Shown here piece by piece: positions 50,503-60,045 of a stretch of 64,000 nucleotides of DNA. How positions within the stretch are numbered: the first letter of the stretch is position 1; the number at the start of each line of letters is the position of its first letter. The position numbers and the translations under genes were made by a program. The stretch lies in NCBI GenBank assembly GCA_031761405.1, contig JASEVX010000001.1, positions 201,238,356-201,302,355 on the forward strand. The letters are read 5' to 3'. Under the pieces are notes generated by a model that had not been told where the DNA came from, ran no database searches, and saw only the letters and a list, made by a program, of their open reading frames with translations. Source of the DNA: Serripes groenlandicus (Eukaryota > Mollusca > Bivalvia > Cardiida > Cardiidae).

Positions 50503-50965
50503 TATAACCTGGTACCAAATACAATAAATCTGCAGCAGATGCTTTTGGATTTGTTTGTTTGTTTGGAGTTTAACGCCGCTTTCAACAGCTTTGGTCATAT
50601 CACGGCGGTCAGTGCACCTACCCATGTTTTCCTGGCTTTCCCACACCAGTACTTACACAACATTCTTTCGAAGCCACTGACTACTTTCTCACATAGATCA
50701 GAGGTGAGAGGCAATGGAAAACATCGCCCGAAAGAATGTCGCCGCAACCGGGTATCGAACCCGTGACCTCCAGATCACGAGTCAGATACGCTACCAATTG
50801 AGCTACCCGGCCGGGCAGATGCTTTTGGAAAGATCTCTGCAAAAATATTGAAAATCTCAATAAATGAAAGTATAATTAATGAATAGAGTTGAAAACTTAA
50901 CGGCAAAAGAAGTCTGCTGCATATAATTATATGCTTCAAAATGCGTCTGTAAGTTGGAAAGGAAT
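50503..50965 (-). mobile_element. PBM-B copy carrying a SINE
   Basis: ATAACCTGGTACCAAATAC, AATCTGCAGCAGATG, SINE, AAGATCTCTGCAAAAATATTG, AATGAAAGTATAATTAATG, GAAGTCTGCTGCATATAA, GTCTGTAAGTTGGAAAGG. The hairpin is deleted (CGGCAAAAGAAG joins GTCTGC). Confidence 0.72.
50535..50829 (-). mobile_element. SINE type I, complete, 15-bp target duplication
   Basis: Reverse orientation: tail GTTTGTTTGTTTGG at left; reversed B box GGGTATCGAACCC and reversed A box CCAATTGAGCTACCCGG at right. GCAGATGCTTTTGGA flanks it (50535-50549, 50815-50829), cutting the PBM inner repeat. Reads as a well-preserved, probably recent copy. Confidence 0.88.
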
Positions 50966-51548
50966 AGAGGTGTAGAAAGATTTCTGTACGAGGTAAAAGG
51001 CTAAATGACAAGCCTTAAAATATGAAACTAAATAACAAAATAATTATACAAAAATTACAGTCATCATTTATAATTAAATGCTTCTTTTCTCAAAATGTTG
51101 AATTTGTAAGAATATGAGACCAACTTTGATGTTAGGGAAAATTGAGTGGTTAGATCAGGAACGGCCTAATTATTTTATAATGGGAAACCATCCAGTGACT
51201 CTTATCTCCAATTCTACAAGCTTTTATCACCGATGTTAAAATCCCAGGTAAATATTGCAATACATTTATCCCATTATATGCTTCTATTAGTTACAAAACA
51301 TTGTGGAGTAAGGAACATTGATTAATTTAGATGTAGCAACTGCATAAACTATCTTTATAAATATTTTTAAAATCCGTCTACTCAAGATTTTCCAGTTTGT
51401 TATAAAGTCTTCTGCTATGAAGGCACCTAAGGATATAAGAGAAGATCAAAAGAACTAAATATGGACATTTTTCAGCATCCAAGAAATGTTGTTTTGCAGC
51501 AAACTAGAAATTATTATGTCCTCATATTCCCTGTATTCACCTGAAATC
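50966..51548. other. No feature recognised
   Basis: AT-rich; no repeat ends. Confidence 0.4.
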
Positions 51549-51860
51549 TTAACCCTCTCACGCTTGACGCCTCTGCAGCAGAATGAATGTATATTGTTTT
51601 ATGGCGCATCGACAGCTAAGGTCATTTAGCGCGCAATTATATTTAATTATTCATGATCCCTGGGTAAACAAACCAGTACTAGGCTAGAAAATGTGCCTTG
51701 CCCAAGGGCACTCCACCATGACCGTAGTGCCGCGACTGGGGATCGAACCTGGGACACCCGGTTTCGAAATCCCCGACGCCAACCACTCGACCACAGCGGA
51801 TTCCTTCAGCAGACAACATTTGAAAACTTTATGCCAAATGGAAAATTTCTATTGACATTA
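51549..51860 (+). mobile_element. PBM-B left part carrying a SINE
   Basis: TTAACCCTCTCACGCTTGAC, CCTCTGCAGCAGA, SINE, then CAGCAGACAACATTTG and AAAACTTTATGCC. The right half is lost. Confidence 0.65.
51576..51813 (-). mobile_element. SINE, serine-tRNA-like head (reverse)
   Basis: GAATGTATATTGTTTTATGG tail, CATGATCCCTGGGTAAAC, reversed B box GGGGATCGAACC, reversed head CTCGACCACAGCGGATTCC. CAGCAGA occurs on each side (51576-51582, 51807-51813), a plausible short target duplication. Confidence 0.82.
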
Positions 51861-51954
51861 TAACTTTTATTAGACTTTAATGCAACAATTATAGAGGGGA
51901 AAAAATGGAACATTATAAAATATTGTATTACTGTACTATTAAATAATGTATTAT

Positions 51955-52084
51955 ATAACAATTTAATATTGCGGCAAAATGAGAAATTGCTTGTCTTGAG
52001 GAATTTGTCCTTAAGTCACAATATTTTCAAAAGTCGTCTGCTGCATAGGCGTCAGAAAGCGTCTATATGTAGGAAAAAGTTGAA
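51955..52084 (-). mobile_element. PBM right half, A-like end
   Basis: GCGGCAAAATGAGAAATTGC, GTCGTCTGCTGCATAGGCG and CAGAAAGCGTCTATATGTAG, decayed terminus AAAAAGTTGAA. Confidence 0.65.
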
Positions 52085-52092
52085 TTAAAAGA

Positions 52093-52246
52093 CGTTGGCT
52101 CATAATGAGCAATTTCTCCCCTTACCACAATGTTTTCAACTCTTCAATAATTGAACTATTAATTATAGATGTATTCTATTTTTGTCAATATGTTTTCAAA
52201 GTCGTCTGCTGTAATCATTGTTGTATGTGCAGGGATAGGGTTAAAA
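52093..52246 (+). mobile_element. PBM-B right part
   Basis: GCTCATAATGAGCAATTTC, CAACTCTTCAATAATTG, GTCGTCTGCTGTAATC, GGGATAGGGTTAA. Confidence 0.62.
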
Positions 52247-52275
52247 GTATCTTATCAGGAGATGGAAAAAAAAGA

Positions 52276-52493
52276 ATAACCCTTCCCTCATATAGACAAT
52301 TTCTGACGCCTCTGCAGCAGACAACTTTATGAAAACATAGTGACAAAAGAAGAAATTGCTCAAAGCAAGCAATTTCTCCTTTTGCCACAATGTTTTCCAC
52401 TTTTGGTCATAGGTTATCCATTCGATTATAGAGATTTTCTATTTTTGTTCAAAGTCGTCTGCTGCAGAATTGTCGTATGAGGGAAAGGACTAA
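52276..52493 (+). mobile_element. PBM-A copy, 218 bp
   Basis: ATAACCCTTCCCTCATATAG; hairpin apex GCTC-AAAGC-AAGC; CTATTTTTGTTCAAAG has lost 10 bp. Right end GGGAAAGGACTAA. Confidence 0.83.
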
Positions 52494-52864
52494 AGTAGGC
52501 GTCATTCATGAATTATTATACAGACAACAATTATAGACAGTAATTGCTTCATAAAGATAAAATAGATGTACAGACATCTTGGTTGAAATTTTAATGGCAC
52601 AGCTTTACAATATTACAAGTCAATACTTGCATGGCCAAATGTCATCAAGACATCAAGGATTCTAGTTGAATCATTTTGAGCAATTTCTTTTTTTGTCACA
52701 GTGTTGTCTTCTGCAGAAATTTTAATTACATGACGGCGCTTTACAATATTACAAGTCAATACTAATGGCGGAATGTCATCAAGAGACTGAGGATTCTAGT
52801 TGAATCATTATGAGCAATTTCTCCTTTTGTGACAGTGTTTTCAAAAGTTGGCTGCTACAGAAAT

Positions 52865-53095
52865 GTTAACCCTTTCCCTCATAGGACAATTCTGCAGCAG
52901 ACGACTTTGAACATATTTTGTCAAAAAGTAGAAAATCTCTATATTTTAATGGATAACCTATGACCAAAAGTGGAAAACATTGTGTCAAAAGGAGAAATTG
53001 CTCGTTTTGAGCAATTTCTTCTTTTATCACTATGTTTTCAAAAAGCTGTCTGCTGCAGAGGCGTCAGAAAGCGTCTATATGAGGGAAAGGGTTAA
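52865..53095 (-). mobile_element. PBM-A copy in duplication, intact
   Basis: 231 bp; apex GCTC-GTTTT-GAGC fully paired. Left end reads CCCTCATAGGACAATTC, a change shared with the duplicate copy, proving common descent by duplication. Confidence 0.9.
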
Positions 53096-53374
53096 TGGCA
53101 CTGCATGTTTCACAATATTGCAAGTTTAAATTCCATGGGCAAATGTCATCAAGACATCAAGGATTCTAGTTGAATCATCTTGAGCAATTTCTTTTTTTGT
53201 CACAGTGATAAATTGTCTTCTGCAGAAATTTTAATTACATGATGGGCGCTTTACAATATTACAAGTCAAAACTAATGGTCGAATGTCATCAAGAGACTGA
53301 GGATTCTAGTTGAATCATTATGAGCAATTTCTCCTTTTGTGACAGTGTTTTCAAAAGTTGGCTGCTACAGAAAT

Positions 53375-53560
53375 GTTAACCCTTTCCCTCATAGGACAAT
53401 TCTGCAGCAGACGACTTTGAACATATTTTGTCAAAAAGCAGAAAATCTCTATAATTTAATGGATAACCTATGACCAAAAGTGGAAAACATTGTGTCATGT
53501 TTTCAAAAAGCCGTCTGCTGCAGAGGCGTCAGAAAGCGTCTATATGAGGGAAAGGGTTAA
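53375..53560 (-). mobile_element. PBM-A duplicate with 45-bp hairpin deletion
   Basis: 186 bp. Identical context to 52865-53095 but the hairpin apex and most of both arms are missing: ACATTGTGTCA joins TGTTTTC. The breakpoints share TCA microhomology. Confidence 0.9.
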
Positions 53561-53693
53561 TGGCACTGCATGTTTCACAATATTGCAAGTTTAAATTCTA
53601 TGGGCAAATGTCATCAAGAGATAGAGGATTCTAGTTGAACAATAATTATTTCATCCATATTACATAAAATATCTCAACGGTTTCAGATTATCT

Positions 53694-53923
53694 TTAACCC
53701 TTTCCCTCATACGACAATTCTGCAGCGGACGACTTTGAACGTATTTTGTCAAAACATAGAAAATCTCCATAATTGAATGGATAACCTATGACTAAAAGTG
53801 GAAAACATTGTAGCAAAAGGAGAAATTGCACGTTTTGTGCAATTTCTTCTTTTGTCACTATGTTTTCAAAAAGCTGTCTGCTGCAGAGGCGTCAGAAAGC
53901 GTCTATATGAGGGAAAGGGTTAA
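53694..53923 (-). mobile_element. PBM-A copy, full length 230 bp
   Basis: Left inner repeat CTGCAGCGGACGAC; apex GCAC-GTTTT-GTGC fully paired. Confidence 0.88.
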
Positions 53924-55778
53924 GTTAACCCGGCCTTCCCACGTACAACAAATTTGAAGCAGACGACTTTACAAACATCAAGAAAAACTAATTATACTAG
54001 AGATTGCTTTTTTGAAAAAGCGCTTGTCTCCCCATTTGTGTGGTCGTAGGGGAGGAAAAGAAATGATGGAGATGAATTTTGTAGTTTTGGACTGGAGATG
54101 AAGCAACAGTGACAATCCTTAGTTATTGAGCGGAAACCATTTTTCAGCTGAAGGTTACCATGACCTTGGCCTTTGACCTAGTGACCTCAAAATCAATAGG
54201 GGTCATTTGCTGCTGGTGACCAACCTGCACACCAAGTATGAAGTTCCTGGGCCCAAGCAATCTTCAGTTATTGAGTGGAAACCATCTTTTTCAGCGCAAG
54301 GTCACCGCAACCTTGACCTTTGACCTACTGACATCAAAATAGGGGTCATCTACAGGTTAGGACCAAGCTGCACACCAAGTATGAAGTTCCTGGGCATAAG
54401 CGTTCTTGAGTTATTGAGTAAAACACATTTTTCAGCTGAAGGTTACCGTGACCTTCAACATTTTACTTTGTGACCTCAAAATCAAACAAATTCAATAAAG
54501 GTCATGTACTGGTTGGGACCTACCTGCACACCAGGTATGAAGTTCCTCAACATAAGCATTCTTTAGTTATTGAGAGGAAACCATTTTTCAGCTGAAGGTT
54601 ACCATGACCTTGACCTTTAAGCTAGTGACCTCAAAATCAATAGGGGTCATCTACTGGTGGTGACCAACCTGTCAAGTATTAACTTCCATGGCCAAAGCAT
54701 TCTACAGTTATTAAGCAAAAACAATGTTTCAGCTCATTGTTACTGTAACCTTGACCTTTGACCTTGTGACCTCAAAATCAAACAAAAAATCAATAAGGGT
54801 CATCTACTGGTTAGGACCAACCTGCACACCAGGTATGAAGTACCTCGACAGAATCATTCTTTAGTTATTGAGCAGGAAACTATTTTTCAGCTGAAGGTTA
54901 CCATGACCTTTCAGCTCAAGGTCACTGTGACCTTGACTTTGACCTCAAAATCAATAGGGTCTTCTACTGGGCATGGCCAACCTGCATACCAAGTATGGAG
55001 TTCCTCGGCCCAAGCGTTCTTCAGTTATTGAGCGGAAACCATTCTTTACCTCACAAGGTCACCATGACCTTGACCTTTGACCTTCTGGCATCAAAATCAA
55101 TAGGAGTCATCTACTGGTCATGACCAACCTGCATACCAAGTATGAAGATCCTATGCCCAAGCGTTCTTTAGTTATTGAGCGGAAACAAGTGTGACGGATG
55201 TGACCTTGACCACTGTGACCTTGACCTTTGACCTAGTGACCTTAAAATTAATAGGGGTCATTTGCTGGTGGTGACCAACCTGCACATCAAGTATGAAGTT
55301 CCTGGGCCCAAGCAAAAACTATTAACCTTTCAAGCTCATGGTCACTGTGACCTTGACTTTAAAAGTACTGACCTCAAAATCAAAAGGGGTCTTCTACTGG
55401 GCATGACCAACCTGCATACCAAGTATGGATTTCCTCGGCCAAAGCGTTCTTCAGTTATTGAGCGGAAACCATTTTTTACCTCACAAGGTCACCATGACCT
55501 TGACCTTTGACCTTCTGTTATCAAAATCAATAGGGATCAGCTACTGGTCATGACCAACCTACATACCAAGTATGAAGTTCCTACGCCCAAGCGTTCTTCA
55601 GTTATTGAGCGGAAACAAGTGTGACAGACGGAAGGACGGAAGGACGGGCGGAACGGGCATAAACAATATGTCACCCCCATGTAATGGGGGGAGACATAAT
55701 TCTACTTAGTTGAATGTTAAATATTTTAATACAGATACAGATGTGTCAAATTGCATCTGCAAGTGGGAAAGGGTGAAT
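53924..55778 (-). mobile_element. PBM-B copy split by pearl-like T4
   Basis: Left part 53924-54000 (TTAACCCGGCCTTCCCACG, AATTTGAAGCAGACGAC) and right end 55738-55778 (GATGTGTCAAATTGCATCTG, GCAAGTGGGAAAGGGTGAA) flank T4. Confidence 0.65.
54003..55697 (+). mobile_element. Pearl-like element T4, 144-160-bp monomers
   Basis: 5' inverted repeats GCTTTTT-TG-AAAAAGC (54006-54021) and CTCCCC..GGGGAG (about 54028-54054). Tandem monomers are marked by CAGTTATTGAGCGGAAACC at about 54121, 54265, 54409, 54565, 54706, 54862, 55023, 55170, 55453 and 55600. Each has GGTCACCGTGACCTTGACC, TTTGACCTAGTGACCTCAAA and CAAGTATGAAGTTCCTGGGC. Then GACGGAAGGACGGAAGGACG and a 3' hairpin (55668-55697, TATGTCACCCCCAT/ATGGGGGGAGACATA). 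I have seen this monomer type in other molluscan sequence; the class is inferred. Confidence 0.75.
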
Positions 55779-55904
55779 ATGGCTTACAGGAATGACACCG
55801 TTCAGCCTGTGAGTATTATGCTCATTGCAAAATATCTTGTGATGTGGTCCATTTGAGCACATGTTGAATAAACCCTAGTTAATCACTGGTTTGCATGTTT
55901 AAGA

Positions 55905-56215
55905 AACTAGAGGGTCATATTATAGCCCTGTAATTTTACCTGAGCTTCCATAATAGGGCTTGAAAATCATGAAAGAGGGCTGGTCAACCAAGGAACATTT
56001 CTTTTATATCAGTATTGCTGAATCAGAGAAGAAGACTTTCAGCGTTAAAACAGTCAAAATAAAAGAATTTCACAGTTTTTGTTTATTTTATCCCCTTTCT
56101 GATGCTGCCTGATGGCCACATTTGTTAACCAATCAATATAGATAGTTTTTGTAGAGGGTCAAGTTAAAGGATCCAAGTTTTTACCAAATTAAGTTGAATT
56201 CAGACTTCTTGTTTA
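55905..56215 (+). repeat. Decayed T7-like repeat
   Basis: GAGGGTCATATTATAGCCC, GAGGGCTGGTCAACCAAGG, AACATTTC and AGAGAAGAAG echo the T7 monomer at 14205-14720. Confidence 0.4.
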
Positions 56216-56249
56216 TTGCCTTGATTGAGAGATACGGTTAAAGAGATAT

Positions 56250-56479
56250 TTAATCCTTTCCTACATAAAGCAAATATGCAGCAGTTGACTTTGAAAAACA
56301 ATCATTCAAAAACATGGAAAATCTCTATAAATAAATGTATAATTACTGAACATTTTTGAAAACCTAGTGGCAAAAGATGAATTTGCCCGTTTTGAGCAAT
56401 TTCTCCTTTTGTCACAGTGTTTTCAAAATTCGTCTGCTTCTGATGTGTCAGAATGCGTCTACAAGTGGGAAAGGGTTAA
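56250..56479 (-). mobile_element. PBM-B copy, 230 bp
   Basis: TTAATCCTTTCCTACATAAA, ATATGCAGCAGTTGAC, ATAAATGTATAATTACTG, hairpin GCCCG-TTTT-GAGC, GATGTGTCAGAATGCGTC, AAGTGGGAAAGGGTTAA. Exactly the A canonical length, supporting common design. Confidence 0.83.
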
Positions 56480-56499
56480 TTTAACAGTATTTAAATCAT

Positions 56500-56800
56500 C
56501 CCCCGGAGCACGTGTCAGAAAATTTTAATTTTTGACAGAAAAGGGGCAATAACTCGGATATAAAAATATTTGGATTATCCCCCTTTTGTGAACCCATTAC
56601 ACACATTGATATAAACATTTGTCGGAAGTTTCAATGTAATCCTTTGAGCAGAAAAAAAGTTATTTGAAAACGTGACGAAAAAGTGTGATGACAGACAGAC
56701 GGACGGACAGACAGACAGACAGACAGACGCCAGACAAAAAAAAAGTAATCCCTAAGTGCCTACCATGCTTAGTAACCCAGGTGACACAATAATGAAGTCT
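56500..56800 (+). mobile_element. Pearl-like fragment with GACA microsatellite
   Basis: CCCCCGGAGCACGTGTCAG, GGGGCAATAACTCGG, TCGGAAGTTTCAATGTAATC, (GACA)n at about 56691-56729, CCAGACAAAAAAAAAGTAATC, CCTAAGTGCCTACCATGC. Tail shared with 18484-18587. Confidence 0.6.
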
Positions 56801-57107
56801 GGAATTCATATAAACTCTGTAGCATGTGATTTCGCAAATTACATGGCAGTGGACATCAGTTAAGCAAAGAATTGATTGAATATATGAAGCTTGCTGCATT
56901 TTCATTAACCAAACATGAATTATTGAAAGTACTGCCCAGTCAGGTCAGACTAGAACAAAAATTGACAGAAACAGGTCAAAGAGGTCATGCAACATCAATT
57001 TACTCACTGATCATAATGTCATGTAAGTCATTATAAGCACCGAGTGCTCCATCACTTTTGAACATGATAAACATTCCAGTCTTTTTTCACCCCCGCGCGT
57101 TAACAAG
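56801..57107. other. No feature recognised
   Basis: AT-rich. Confidence 0.4.
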
Positions 57108-58160
57108 ATCTGTCGGAGGACAGCGCGCTTAACTTATTCCACAGCTTATTTAAGTTACTGAAATAATGGACTCTAATGTAGTTGCATGCAAAACATTAAC
57201 CAGAATTCTTTAAAGGGGGATAGTTTGCATTATATGCAGGAGAGAGTTATTTTACTTGATTATTTCCATAGGTGTGATGGTTGGGAATGGTTGTATAATG
57301 TTTCAATGGAATGCATCAAGTAGTTACAAAGATATGGATAGACACTTAATGTAGTAGCACGCAAACCTTTAACAAAAATTTCTAAGTAAACAAGAGCGCC
57401 GCGTACGGCACAGACGCTCGACTGAAAGGGAGAAAACAGAAAAAAAAAAACTGAGCTGAACAAAAAACCTTAACCGGACGACCACGCCTCGGACGACGCC
57501 AGGGTCATGACAATAGCTCTCTTTTTTTGAAAAATCAAGCTAAAAAAGCTGAGCTGATCAAAAAACCTTAACCAGACGACCACGCCGCCGCCACAGAAAA
57601 AAAGCTGAGCTGAACAAAAAACCTTAACCGGACGACCACGCCGCCGCCGCCACCGCCGCTAGGGTCATGACAATAGCTCTTGTTTTTTCAAAGTCGAGCT
57701 AAAAAAGGGCAATAATTTGCATCATTAAAGGATAGAGTTATCTTAATTGGTTGTGTATATAGGTTTGATGGTTGGTAAGGGTTGTATAATGTTTCAATGG
57801 AATAAAAAGGGAATCCAAAAAGGGCCATAACTTGCATAAAATGCTGGATAGAGTTTTTTAACTTGAAAATCAACATATGTCTGATAGTTGGGTAGGCCCG
57901 CTCTTAATTTAGTTGCACACAAAACTTTAAATTTCTAAGTTAAAAAGGGCCATAACTTGCATAACATTCAGGAAAGATCTATCTAACTTGATAATCTACA
58001 TAGGTGTGATAGTTGGGTAGGGTTGTAGAAAGTTTCAATGCAATACATGTAGTATTTAAGTACTTGCATGCAAAACCTTAACCAAGGTGTGACGCGGACT
58101 CAGACGCCGACACCAATGTGAGTAGTATACCTCTCATATTCTTCGAATAGTCTTAGCTAA
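57108..58160 (+). mobile_element. Pearl-like element T5 with T6 nested
   Basis: 5' hairpin CTGTC-GGAG-GACAG (57110-57123) and GCGCGCTTAAC. Monomers of about 115-125 bp carry GGGCCATAACTTGCATAA (57708, 57822, 57947), GATAGTTGGGTAGGGTTGTA and AACCTTAACC. The 3' end has GACGCGGACTCAGACGCCG and CTCATATTCTTCGAATAGTC before AGCTAAAAA. T6 (57391-57706) interrupts it. Confidence 0.65.
57391..57706 (+). mobile_element. Pearl-like element T6b
   Basis: CAAGAGCGCCGCGTACGGC, CAGACGCTCGACTG, then three units of GAGCTGAACAAAAAACC, TTAACCGGACGACCACGCC with a CCGCCG tract, GGGTCATGACAATAGCTC, AAGTCGAGCTAAAAA. A short version is at 33157-33310. Confidence 0.7.
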
Positions 58161-58306
58161 AAATATAGCATAAACGATCCATATTTAGATTAACTGGAAA
58201 TGGAAAGTATCACTCTAATTTTATATCAGAATTAAGATTCTAATATTTCAAGACAACTTTTGAACAGTTTTAATACATTGATTATATAATCTGGAGTTCA
58301 GCCCCT

Positions 58307-58741
58307 TTAATCCTTTCCAACATACAAGACATCTGCAGCTGACAACTTTCTAAATATTTACACAAAAATATGGAAAATCTGTAAATATGATGGAATGAAT
58401 GTATATTGTTTTATGGCGCATCGACAGCTAAGGTCATTTAGCGCGCAAGTAAATTTAATTATTCATGATCCCGTTGGTAAACAAACCAGTACTAGACTAG
58501 AAAATGTGCCTTCCACAATGACTGAGGTGCCGCGACTGGGGAATTCGAAATCCCCGACGCTAACCACTCGACCACAGCGGATTCCATAAATATGATGGAA
58601 GAAGCATTGAATAAAATTAAAAATATTGAGGAAAAAGTAGAAATTGCTCATTATGAGTAATTTTTCCTTTTACCACATTATTTTCAAATGTTGTTTTTTG
58701 CAGTGTCGTCAGAAAGCGTCTATATGCGGGGAAAGGGTTAA
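58307..58741 (-). mobile_element. PBM-B copy carrying a SINE
   Basis: TTAATCCTTTCCAACATAC, ACATCTGCAGCTGACAAC, SINE, AATAAAATTAAAAATATTGAGG, hairpin GCTCATTATGAG, A-like right end CAGAAAGCGTCTATATGCGG. Terminal TTAA shared with the next copy. Confidence 0.75.
58382..58599 (-). mobile_element. SINE with 13-bp target duplication
   Basis: Serine-tRNA-like family, reverse, with an internal deletion of the CCCAAGGGCACTCC and B-box region. TAAATATGATGGA flanks it (58382-58394, 58587-58599), inside the PBM-B spacer. Confidence 0.85.
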
Positions 58742-58923
58742 TGCTTTCCAACATTCAAGATATCTGCAGCAGACAACTTTCAAAACATGTACACAAAACT
58801 GTTGAAAGATACTATAAAGGAAAGTATAATTGAGGCGCAATTTTTCTTTTGCAACAACCACAGTTGTCAAAAGTTGTCTGCTATGGAGGTGTCAAAATGT
58901 GTCTGCAAGTTGGAAAGGGTTAA
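58738..58923 (-). mobile_element. PBM-B copy with shortened hairpin
   Basis: TTAATGCTTTCCAACATTC, ATCTGCAGCAGACAAC, AAGGAAAGTATAATTGAGG, GTTGTCTGCTATGGAGG, TTGGAAAGGGTTAA. Confidence 0.72.
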
Positions 58924-59072
58924 TTAAATATGTAATAGTTCAAATGATTTCTTCGAGTGGGTGGAGACCAGGACTCAATCCCAAGGGTTACAGACCAAAT
59001 ACTTCCAACAAGAATAATGTGGAAGGCTCTGTGCAATAGGCAGATCACTTTAAGAATAAAGCATTTTATTTA

Positions 59073-59707
59073 AGCCCCCTTTACACATACGGAGATTAAT
59101 TGGCGACTGAGCGATCCAAAATTCGCTTGATCTCTAGACGATCTCTCAAAGCCCCGAAAAAGTTGTTTCTGTGTAAATGCTTGGGAGATCCTTGGGCGCT
59201 CATTGTGTAATCAAAATGTATTTTTTTGCCAACTTCCATGGCCGTCTATAGAGATCTTGGAAAGACCATGGCGTTCATTGAGCGCTTATTGAGCGCTCAT
59301 TGAAAGACCCTTGAGAGATCACAGTGAGATCTAAGGAGATTGCTGAGAGATCAGGGGTGACAAAGAGAGATCAATAAGAGACCGAAAAATTTGCCGTCCA
59401 TTAAAAAAGCTCTGGAGAACATTGGGGGATCGATAACAACGTTGAGCGCTCATTGAGAGACCGTTGACAGATTGCATCCCTCCGCGACCGTTGAGAGATT
59501 GCTTCCCACCGCGACCGTTGAGAGATTGTTTTAAACCAAGTGAAAACTTTGAGGAGACCGTGGCGACTGTGGAGATTACTGGAAGATCATTGAGAAACCA
59601 TGGCTATTGCTGAGCGCTCATTGAAAGCTCATTGAGAGATCTGGCCATTTTTTCAAAGTTCAACGGTCTCTTAACAGACGCCACGCCACCTCTGTGTAAA
59701 GGGGTAT
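59073..59707. mobile_element. PIF/Harbinger-like MITE Q, copy 2
   Basis: Flanked by TTA. Termini AGCCCCCTTTACACA and (reversed) TACCCCTTTACACA. Interior rich in TTGAGAGATC and GAGCGCTCATTGA words; includes GTTTCTGTGTAAATGCTTGG and AGATCCTTGGGCGCTC shared with copy 1. Longer than copy 1 through repeated GCGACCGTTGAGAGATTG units. Confidence 0.6.
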
Positions 59708-59795
59708 TTACATTTTTGAATGTGACACAGTTGTAACATTCTTATAATAGAACAAATATATCTTACAAAATATATCCTAAAACTTGCACAAGAGA

Positions 59796-60045
59796 GGAAG
59801 ATTGATTGAGTGTTTGGTGTTTTACTCCACTTTCAACAATTTTCAGCTATATCACGTGTTTCCTAGGTAACTGGTCCATTTATCCTGACACCAGCCAGTC
59901 AGTCTTAATGCTAACCCCGCTACCCTGAGCGCCAACGACGACAGCCATTACTACCATTTTTGAAGTGTGACCTGGTTGGGGATCAAACATACGACCTCCC
60001 GCACCCGAGGTATACACTCTACCACTAAACCACCGAGGCAGTGAG
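59796..60045 (-). mobile_element. SINE type III (reverse)
   Basis: TGTTTGGTGTTTTACTCC, TATATCACGTGTTTCC, CTGGTCCATTTATCC, GACACCAGCCAGTCAGTC, reversed B box GGGGATCAAAC and CCACCGAGGCAGTG head. Confidence 0.7.

Larger units (their letters stand above)
52630..53640. repeat. 510-bp tandem segmental duplication
   Basis: CATCAAGACATCAAGGATTC, ACATGACGGCGC/ACATGATGGGCGC, AGAGACTGAGGATTCTAG and the PBM-A copy recur 510 bp apart; PBM starts are 52865 and 53375, with a partial third left flank near 53600. The flanks also contain PBM-B half-hairpins (TTGAGCAATTTC, TCTTCTGCAGAAAT). Confidence 0.87.
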
